NCBI GenBank assembly: GCA_964539235.1
Contig: CAZIIK010000082.1
Coordinates: 1-12,397 of the forward strand
Length of the DNA: 12,397 bases
Direction of reading: 5' to 3'
From: CAZIIK01 sp964539235
GTDB lineage: Bacteria > Pseudomonadota > Gammaproteobacteria > Francisellales > CACEW01
A model generated the notes under the pieces. That model was not told the origin of the DNA. It searched no databases and saw only the letters and a list, made by a program, of their open reading frames with translations. Every line of letters begins with the position of its first letter. Within the stretch, counting starts at the first letter, position 1. This document shows, piece after piece, positions 6,650 to 12,397 of the stretch. Made by a program: the position numbers and the translations under genes.

Positions 6650-8854
6650 ATGTTGAAGAAGGTATTTCTACTGTGCTGTGCATGCAGTTTTATCAGCGGT
6701 TTCGCGGGATATAAACTGGTTGAGCATCCAATGGCTTTACAAGCCTCTGCTGTCAAAATGTCGCAAGGCGCTCAGCCGATCAAACAGCTGAAGACAACAC
6801 TGCGTATGCAGGAGCAAGCCTATCATTTTTATGCCACTGACAAAGGGGTTTATGTCAGCCCAGCGTGGCAAGATCGGCAGTTTATTGCCTATCCGCATAA
6901 TGTTTTGAGTGGCACCGTTGTCGCGATCAATAGTGCCATGGTGCAGGGTAAGCCTGAGTTATTTTTGGTGACGCAGCATAATCATGCTTATCAACTCACG
7001 CTCACGCAGCCTGTTGTGTGGCGAACATTGCCCGTGCCGGATCACAGCCATGGTAGCTATACACTGCACGACGCTTTTGCAACACCAACGGGGCAATACT
7101 ATTTGGCCACCAGTAATGGTTTGTATTGGGCCGACTTGGAAACGACAGTACCTTTCAGAGCAACATGGGGTGCGTGGCAGTATCAGAATAATTTTGTCGA
7201 TGCACATTTTACGCAACTGAGTTGGTTAACTTTGCCGCAGCAGTCTCAAGGTGCGTTGTGTGCATTTACGGCGCATGCGGCCAGTTGCAAGATTGATGGT
7301 CAGTGGAAAACTTTATCAAAGCCTGCGCTTGAGAATCGGCAGATTTCATCACCTTACCAGTTACAACAGACACGCAGTCATAATATGTTGTCCAGTGGTC
7401 TAAAAAACCAATTGCCGCCAGAGTTGGCCCATTGCCCAGGCATTACGGCGACGCTGAATTATGGTAATGGATATCTGTATGTGTTTTTGCAGAATGGCCA
7501 ATACTTGCGTTATGACATTCAGCATCAGCAGATTTCGTCAGGCTATCCGGCGTCAACAGCTAGTGCTTGGCATGGTGTTACGCCCGCCCAGGCCAAGCAG
7601 ATTTACGCAGCTGTGACGTATGACAATGGCAAAGCCTATTTGTTTCTCGATAATGGCACCTATTTGAGCTACGACATGAAAAGTGACCGTGTTGATGCAA
7701 GTGGTCCTGTATCTGTCTCAACCGAATGGCGTGGTATCAGTGATGAACAGGCCAAGCAAATCATTGCTGCTGTCAATTATGGTAATGGCAAGATTTAATT
7801 CTTCCTGAAGAATGGTACTTACCTGTGTTACGACATGGCCGGTAATCACCTTGATCCAGGTTATCCGCAGCCAATGGATTCAGGTGGTTGGCATGGATTG
7901 AATGCGCAATCCGAAAAATCCCTGTCAGCTGCATATTCGCTCACGCCGTATAGTTATGGATTTTTGTCTAATACGGGTGCAGCACCGTTGGGTCGAGATA
8001 TCGCCATGGATGCGTATTTTGCCAGTAATCCCAGTGGCCAGCCCCATGCCTTGTACAGCAATGGCAATCAACAACTGCCATTGTATGTAGCTGTTTGTCC
8101 TCGGGGCAGTGATCAAACGCCCATCAGTGATGCCCAATTGGATCTGATTAAGCAATACTTGCTGATTAAGGATGCAAATAATAATCAAGCTATCGGCTTT
8201 AATACTGAACAGAACGGTGCTTTGTATACTTACACGGCTAATGACTATAAGCATGGATTGTTCAGCCCGGGCAGCGTCAGTGCCATGTCACGTGCACAGA
8301 ACGTATCCTTGCAGGCTTCCGGGTCTTGTTCAGATCCAAATTTAACCAAAGTACTGATGGTGTATTTGCAGTCCAACTCGCCTGATACGAGTAAAAGTGT
8401 GTATGCCTCACTCAGTTATACGGATGCTCATCATTTGCCCAAAACCATCGATACCTACAGATCGAGTAGTGCGACAACTTTTAACTTGGTCCATCCGATT
8501 TACTATAAAACCAGCGATTTAGGCTGGCCGGTCACGAAATTTTGGGCACCAGGCGGTGATACGTTGTGGAATGACCGGGCACGGGTTTATCGTGGCGGAG
8601 TGGTGAATAATAACGCGCCTAGGCTTTATAAAGTCGGTGTTGCCAATAAGGGGAATGCCCATGGGCCAGATTTTTTCTTAGATGATTGGATGCAAAGTTC
8701 TCGCGCAGGGATTCTTGAGATTTTTCAGGTCAAACGGGATGATAGTCCCAGAACATCCTCGATTACAGTGGGTTGGGGGACATGTGCATACAGTAGTTAT
8801 TACGATAAAGCGACCGACACCCATCTGCCCAATACGATTTATGTGTTGACGTAG
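6650..8854 (+). pseudogene. Secreted hemopexin-repeat protein gene, interrupted by one in-frame stop at codon 383
   Basis: The reading frame runs 735 codons with one internal TAA at 7796-7798. The ATG at 6650 is preferred over 6605: it has AGGA about seven bases upstream and directly begins a signal-peptide-like segment, MLKKVFLLCCACSFISGFAG, two Lys then a hydrophobic stretch. Residues about 28-264 look beta-rich with WADL/YLATSNGLY-type strands and no family I recognise. Residues 265-423 are three hemopexin-like repeats. Residues 424-734 are an unrecognised region with few Cys and many Tyr, Ser and Asn. The internal stop replaces the Tyr found at the same place in repeats 1 and 2 (Y277, Y330), so one base change restores the frame. 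The next ATG (7835) lies inside repeat 3 without a clear ribosome-binding site, so a separate second gene is unlikely. Bacterial hemopexin-repeat proteins such as Photorhabdus photopexins are known; ligand and role here are unknown. It stands alone on the plus strand. Confidence 0.7.
7442..7918 (+). repeat. Three tandem hemopexin-like repeats, 53 codons each
   Basis: Repeat starts fall at residues 265, 318 and 371, an exact 53-residue period. Each begins I-x-A-x-x-N/T-Y-x-N-G, then Y-x-F-L-x-N-G-x-Y-L-x-Y-D, and closes near G-x-P and W-x-G. The Y-x-F ... Y-x-x-Y-D and G-Y-P-x-x-W-x-G spacing is that of the hemopexin repeat (PF00045), which forms blades of a four-bladed propeller. Only three clear blades are seen; a fourth could be a diverged part of the flanking sequence. 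The third repeat contains the TAA stop. Confidence 0.7.
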
Positions 8855-8884
8855 AGTTGTGTCAACGTAGGAAATCCTATTTTT
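8845..8884 (+). terminator. Weak terminator-like structure after the hemopexin-repeat frame
   Basis: GTTGAC (8845-8850) pairs with GTCAAC (8861-8866) across a 10-base loop that includes the stop codon. A second small dyad, TAGGA/TCCTA (8868-8879), runs directly into five T (8880-8884). The second stem has almost no loop, so this is a weak call. Confidence 0.3.
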
Positions 8885-8992
8885 CCGGCATATTCAATAC
8901 AATCTGACGATATGTATCTGAACCTAACCGATGAATATTGCAATGAAACGCAGAACTTGAATGTGGGTAAATTTACTCTGTAAATACACGGT

Positions 8993-11665
8993 TTAATGCG
9001 CTTCATCCCAGTTCTTGCCGGTACCGATGTCAACCACCAGCGGCACTGATAGTTCAGCCGCTGTAGACATTTTGTCTTGGATGGTCGCAATCGTTGCCTC
9101 GAGTTGGTCATGCGGACATTCGAACACCAGTTCATCGTGCACTTGCATGGTCATTCGGATAGCCGGCGCAGTGGTGCGTAACCAACGATCAATGTCGATC
9201 ATCGCGCGTTTAATGATATCCGCTGCGGTGCCTTGCATCGGTGCGTTAATGGCCGCGCGTTCAGCTGCTTTGCGTCTGGCCATGTTACTGGCATTAATTT
9301 CCGGCAAATGTAGGCGGCGACTAAATAAAGTTTCGACGTAGCCATGTTCATGGGCAAACTCGCGTGTGGTTTCCATATAGGTCAACACGCCGGGGTAGCG
9401 GGCAAAATAGGTATCAATGTACTGTTGTGCTTCCTGACGGCCAATGTCGAGCTGTTTCGCGAGGCCGAAAGCCGACATGCCGTAAATCAGACCGAAGTTG
9501 ATCGCTTTGGCGCGACGGCGCTGTTCAGCTGTGACGGCGTTTAATTCGACAGTAAAGACTTCCGCAGCCGTGGCTCGGTGTACATCAAGGTTATCGTTGA
9601 AAGCTTGCAATAGGCCGGGATCTTTTGACAAATGTGCCATGATGCGCAGTTCGATTTGTGAATAATCCGCAGCGATGATGCAGCTGTTTTCTGGTGCAAT
9701 AAATGCTTGGCGGATATGCCGGCCAGCAGCTGTGCGGATCGGAATGTTTTGCAAGTTCGGGTCAGTAGATGATAAACGACCGGTGTTGGCCGTGGCTTGA
9801 TGATATTGCGTATGCACGCGTCCGGTTTTGGGATTCACCTGCTGTGGCAGTTTGTCGGTATAAGTCGATTTGAGTTTGCTCAGGTGACGATGTTGCAGAA
9901 TGATTTTGGGTAATTCAAACGATTCAGCCAGTTCTTGCAGGACTTCTTCGTTAGTTGAGGGCTGACCGGTTGGGGTTTTTTTGATGACGGGTAAGGCCAT
10001 TTTGTCATAAAAAATATCACGCAATTGTTTTGGAGACCCTAAATTAAACGGCGTTTCTGCCAGTTCATGAGCGGTTTGTTCCAGTTTTTGTAAGGCAATG
10101 CTGTGTTGCTGGCTTTGGCTTTGCAGCAAAGGTGCATCGATTAACACACCACCCAGTTCCATGGTCGTGAGTACCGGAATCAGCGGCATTTCTTCGTCGT
10201 CAAAAACGGCTTGTAATGTTGGTTCTGACGCCAGTGCTGATTTGAAATATTGATAGAGTTGGAAGGTTACATCTGCATCTTCAGCGGCATACTGTGTCGC
10301 AGTGGCAATGTCCACATCAGCAAAACTGATTTGTTTCGCCCCTTTGCCGACAACAGTTTCATACGATGTGGTTTCAATCTGCAGAAATTTCTGTGCCAAC
10401 GTATCCATATTATGGCGGCTGATACCGCTGTTGAGCACGTAAGATGCCAACATGGTGTCGAAGGCAAGCGAAGTTGGGTAAATGTCATATTGCGCCAAGA
10501 TTTCGAGGTCATATTTCAGGTTCTGCCCAATCAAGCCAGCATCTGGCGCTTCCAGGAGGTCTTTGATATCAGCCAACATTGCTGCCAATGGCAGTTGATC
10601 CGGCACACCGACATAGCGATGCTGCAATGGTACATAGATGGCTTCATGTGCCTCAATGCAGAATGAAATGCCGACCAGTTCAGCCTGTAATGGATCTAAG
10701 CTGGTGGTTTCTGTGTCGAAGCAGAGGACATCTGCTTGGCGAAGCTTTGCCAACCACTGTTGCCAATCTTTAGGATCGGTGATGCAGTGGTACTGTGTTG
10801 CTGGTGTGTTGGACTTGGCGTGTGGTAAATTTTTCAGCCAAGAAGAAAATTCCCAATGAGTCAGGGCGTCGACTAATGCCTCTTGTTGAATAGGCTGCCG
10901 TTGGTAATCTGCCAAACTAAACGTGAGGTCTAAGTCACACCGAATAGTGGTTAAGGTCTGATTGAGTTTCAGTTGTGGCACATGTGCGCGTAAATTATCG
11001 CCGACTTTACCACCAATGTGTTCGGCATTTGCCACCAAATTTTCCAGTGAGTCATATTCGTTCAACCATTTTGCGGCGGTTTTGGGGCCCACTTTGGGGA
11101 CGCCTGGAATATTGTCTGAAGTGTCGCCCATAATGGCCAATAGATCGATGATTTTATCCGGTGTAACGCCGAACTTTGTCAGGACATATTCTTCGTCCAT
11201 GACACGGTCTTGCATCGTATCGATTATCTGCACGCCAGGTTGTATCAACTGGGTCATGTCTTTGTCACCCGTCGAAATAATCACTTCGCGATCATGTGCG
11301 CGCGCTTGTTGCGTCAGTGTTCCGATCACATCGTCTGCTTCAACCCCTTCGACTGCAATCAGTGGAATGCCCAAATATTCGATGAGTTGGTGTAGTGGCT
11401 CGATTTGTACCCGCAGGTCGTCTGGCATTTTGGCACGATTGGCTTTGTAGTCAGGATATAGTTCATGACGAAAGTTTTTGCCTTTGGCATCAAACACCAT
11501 CACCACATAGTCCGTTTCGTACTGTTCCAATAAACGTTTGAGCATATTCAATACGCCTAGCATCGCACCGGTTGGGTGGCCTTGGCCATTGGTTAATGCG
11601 GGTAGCGCATAATAGGCCCGGAATAAGTACGAGGATCCGTCGACGAGAATGATGGGTTGGTTCAT
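8993..11665 (-). CDS. polA: DNA polymerase I (5'-nuclease, 3'-5' exonuclease and polymerase domains)
   Basis: Pol I removes RNA primers and fills gaps in replication and excision repair. The 890-residue protein has all three domains. The 5' nuclease domain (about 1-290) opens PIILVDGSSYLFRAYYALP. The proofreading exonuclease has intact DEDD residues D317 and E319 (FDTET), D386 (NLKYD) and the Asp in YAAEDADV. The polymerase has motif A DYSQIELR (D667), motif B RRRAKAINFGLIYG and motif C QVHDELVFE (D844). Spacings equal those of E. coli Pol I with a constant offset of 38. The ATG at 11665 is chosen by homology to the usual short N-terminus; the frame is open up to 11812 but that part overlaps dsbB and looks non-coding. 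No strong ribosome-binding site precedes 11665, so an ATG at 11704 remains possible. Proofreading should be functional, unlike in some Pol I homologues. Confidence 0.98.
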   Translation of the reverse strand: MNQPIILVDGSSYLFRAYYALPALTNGQGHPTGAMLGVLNMLKRLLEQYETDYVVMVFDAKGKNFRHELYPDYKANRAKMPDDLRVQIEPLHQLIEYLGIPLIAVEGVEADDVIGTLTQQARAHDREVIISTGDKDMTQLIQPGVQIIDTMQDRVMDEEYVLTKFGVTPDKIIDLLAIMGDTSDNIPGVPKVGPKTAAKWLNEYDSLENLVANAEHIGGKVGDNLRAHVPQLKLNQTLTTIRCDLDLTFSLADYQRQPIQQEALVDALTHWEFSSWLKNLPHAKSNTPATQYHCITDPKDWQQWLAKLRQADVLCFDTETTSLDPLQAELVGISFCIEAHEAIYVPLQHRYVGVPDQLPLAAMLADIKDLLEAPDAGLIGQNLKYDLEILAQYDIYPTSLAFDTMLASYVLNSGISRHNMDTLAQKFLQIETTSYETVVGKGAKQISFADVDIATATQYAAEDADVTFQLYQYFKSALASEPTLQAVFDDEEMPLIPVLTTMELGGVLIDAPLLQSQSQQHSIALQKLEQTAHELAETPFNLGSPKQLRDIFYDKMALPVIKKTPTGQPSTNEEVLQELAESFELPKIILQHRHLSKLKSTYTDKLPQQVNPKTGRVHTQYHQATANTGRLSSTDPNLQNIPIRTAAGRHIRQAFIAPENSCIIAADYSQIELRIMAHLSKDPGLLQAFNDNLDVHRATAAEVFTVELNAVTAEQRRRAKAINFGLIYGMSAFGLAKQLDIGRQEAQQYIDTYFARYPGVLTYMETTREFAHEHGYVETLFSRRLHLPEINASNMARRKAAERAAINAPMQGTAADIIKRAMIDIDRWLRTTAPAIRMTMQVHDELVFECPHDQLEATIATIQDKMSTAAELSVPLVVDIGTGKNWDEAH

Positions 11666-11689
11666 GATGTTGAACTGATGCTTTGTCGC

Positions 11690-11695
11690 TATAAT
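11690..11695 (+). promoter_or_regulatory. Consensus -10 box upstream of dsbB
   Basis: TATAAT at 11690-11695 matches the sigma-70 -10 exactly. The best -35-like hexamer, TTGAAC (11670-11675), is only 14 bases away, shorter than usual. Transcription would start near 11702, inside the polA upstream region. This also excludes the ATG at 11694 as the dsbB start, because that ATG overlaps the -10. Confidence 0.45.
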
Positions 11696-11741
11696 GTCGG
11701 GCATTGTCAGATATGGTCCTAGAAAAAGGAAGGGTGTTTTG

Positions 11742-12236
11742 ATGCGACGATTATTGACGACACGTTTGTTGTTTTTATGGGTTTTTGTGTTGTGCTCAGT
11801 TGCCATGGGCATTGCGCTGTATTTTCAATTTGTGCGCTACCTGATGCCATGCATGTTGTGCGTGTCACAGCGTGTGGTGATTATTGTCTTAGGCGTGGTC
11901 GCGTTAGTCGCTTGTGTGCATGGGCCCGGTGCTAAAGGCACTCGTGTGTATGGTGCGTTGTCGTTTTTATGCAGCCTATTGGGGTGTTGGTTTGCCGGTC
12001 GTCAGGTCTGGTTGCAACATCTGCCGCCAGATCAAGTGCCGGCTTGTGTCCCTGGATTTGATTTTTTACTGCAGTCTTTGCCGCCCAAAGATCTATTAGT
12101 TTTACTGTTTAAAGGTACGGGCGACTGTGCTGTTGTGCATTGGACGGGCTTGGGATTAACCATTCCGGAATGGTCATTGCTGTTGTTTCTGTTGATCTTG
12201 TTAGTCGGTGTGTGGCAGATGTTTCGCCGAAATTAA
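11742..12236 (+). CDS. dsbB: DsbB, quinone-linked disulfide bond formation protein
   Basis: DsbB is an inner-membrane protein that reoxidises periplasmic DsbA and passes electrons to quinone. The 164-residue protein has four hydrophobic segments (about 8-28, 44-60, 69-86 and 141-160). It has both redox pairs: C37-x-x-C40 in PCMLCVSQR (Cys41/44 in E. coli) and C102 with C129 in the large periplasmic loop, the latter in GTGDCA as in E. coli. An Arg follows the first pair (R44), placed like the quinone-site Arg48 of E. coli. The ATG at 11742 is chosen over 11694 because of the GGAAGG ribosome-binding site about eight bases upstream and the usual short cytoplasmic N-terminus. DsbA is not in the window. 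The gene is divergent from polA. Confidence 0.95.
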   Translation: MRRLLTTRLLFLWVFVLCSVAMGIALYFQFVRYLMPCMLCVSQRVVIIVLGVVALVACVHGPGAKGTRVYGALSFLCSLLGCWFAGRQVWLQHLPPDQVPACVPGFDFLLQSLPPKDLLVLLFKGTGDCAVVHWTGLGLTIPEWSLLLFLLILLVGVWQMFRRN

Positions 12237-12253
12237 GGGTTTAAATTTAAAAA

Positions 12254-12286
12254 TTGACTATTTTTTAATCTATTTTATGGTATCAT
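12254..12286 (+). promoter_or_regulatory. Candidate promoter of the gene at the right edge
   Basis: TTGACT (12254-12259, five of six consensus bases) is followed after 16 bases by TATGGT (12276-12281), and a second -10-like TATCAT lies at 12281-12286. The surroundings are AT-rich, unlike the coding DNA. The predicted start is about 30 bases before the ATG at 12320. Confidence 0.5.
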
Positions 12287-12319
12287 GCCTGTTCATTTTT
12301 CGATCTATTTTTTAATTCC

Positions 12320-12397
12320 ATGCAAGATCCGGTGAAAACACCCCATGATTTATTTGCCAAGGCGAGTTTGCAGGATCTAGCGATTGCGAAAGACTTT
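12320..12397 (+). CDS. Probable Rpn/YhgA-family recombination-promoting nuclease (putative transposase), N-terminal fragment
   Basis: Twenty-six codons are visible before the window ends: MQDPVKTPHDLFAKA then SLQDLAIAKDF. The pattern PHD-x-x-F-K/A-x-x-x-x-x-x-x-x-AKDF is that of the start of the Rpn/YhgA family (PF04754), PD-(D/E)xK nucleases once annotated as transposases, where HDxxFKxxLxxxxxAxDFxxxxLP is typical. The nuclease core would lie beyond the window. No Shine-Dalgarno sequence precedes the ATG, so translation may be weak or the leader very short. A promoter-like element sits just upstream. The family call rests on a short stretch and could be wrong. Confidence 0.55.
   Translation, partial: MQDPVKTPHDLFAKASLQDLAIAKDF

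Noticed and set aside
7835..8854. A separate second gene starting at ATG 7835
   Set aside because: The frame is the same as the upstream part, the ATG falls inside the third hemopexin repeat, and no good ribosome-binding site precedes it. One interrupted gene explains the data better.
8839..9135. Minus-strand frame spanning the end of polA and the gap after it
   Set aside because: It overlaps conserved polA coding in another frame, including motif C, and has no independent support.
1..12397. CRISPR arrays, tRNA or rRNA genes
   Set aside because: No regularly spaced direct repeats, cloverleaf sequences or rRNA-like stretches were seen on either strand.

Overview
This window looks like chromosomal DNA from a gammaproteobacterium of moderate GC content. 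The evidence is a grpE-dnaK-dnaJ heat-shock operon behind an RpoH-type promoter, XerC, ElbB, DsbB and a three-domain DNA polymerase I, all close to enterobacterial versions by eye. An IS6-family insertion-sequence end at the left edge, a probable Rpn-type nuclease/transposase start at the right edge and a secreted hemopexin-repeat protein suggest a genome with accessory content, perhaps host-associated. I cannot name the genus.

Layout, left to right. Positions 1-138 are one end of an IS6-family insertion sequence, with its terminal repeat and the first codons of its transposase on the minus strand. It has cut an unrecognised minus-strand gene after about 28 codons (139-222). Then come dnaJ (363-1493), dnaK (1506-3437) and grpE (3535-4110), all on the minus strand and transcribed grpE to dnaK to dnaJ. 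A near-consensus sigma-32 promoter lies at 4145-4172, and a hairpin lies between grpE and dnaK. Divergent from grpE is elbB (4228-4884, plus). Convergent with elbB is a tightly packed minus-strand operon: a mannose-type PTS EIIA (6093-6476), HPr (5813-6085) and xerC (4917-5804), with gaps of only 7 and 8 bases.

Positions 6650-8854 on the plus strand hold the most unusual item. It is a 735-codon reading frame for an exported protein with three tandem hemopexin-like repeats of exactly 53 residues each and an unrecognised C-terminal region. One TAA at codon 383 interrupts it. That codon falls where the other two repeats have tyrosine, so this is a fresh nonsense mutation, a sequencing error or (less likely) a read-through codon.

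polA (8993-11665, minus) and dsbB (11742-12236, plus) are divergent. The right edge holds a promoter-like element and the first 26 codons of a probable Rpn/YhgA-family gene.

Functionally, the core genes cover protein folding under heat stress (DnaK/DnaJ/GrpE), periplasmic disulfide formation (DsbB), DNA replication and repair (PolA), chromosome dimer resolution (XerC) and a PTS-type regulatory phosphorelay (EIIA/HPr). The accessory parts are the IS6 element, the truncated gene beside it, the broken hemopexin-repeat gene and the Rpn-like gene.
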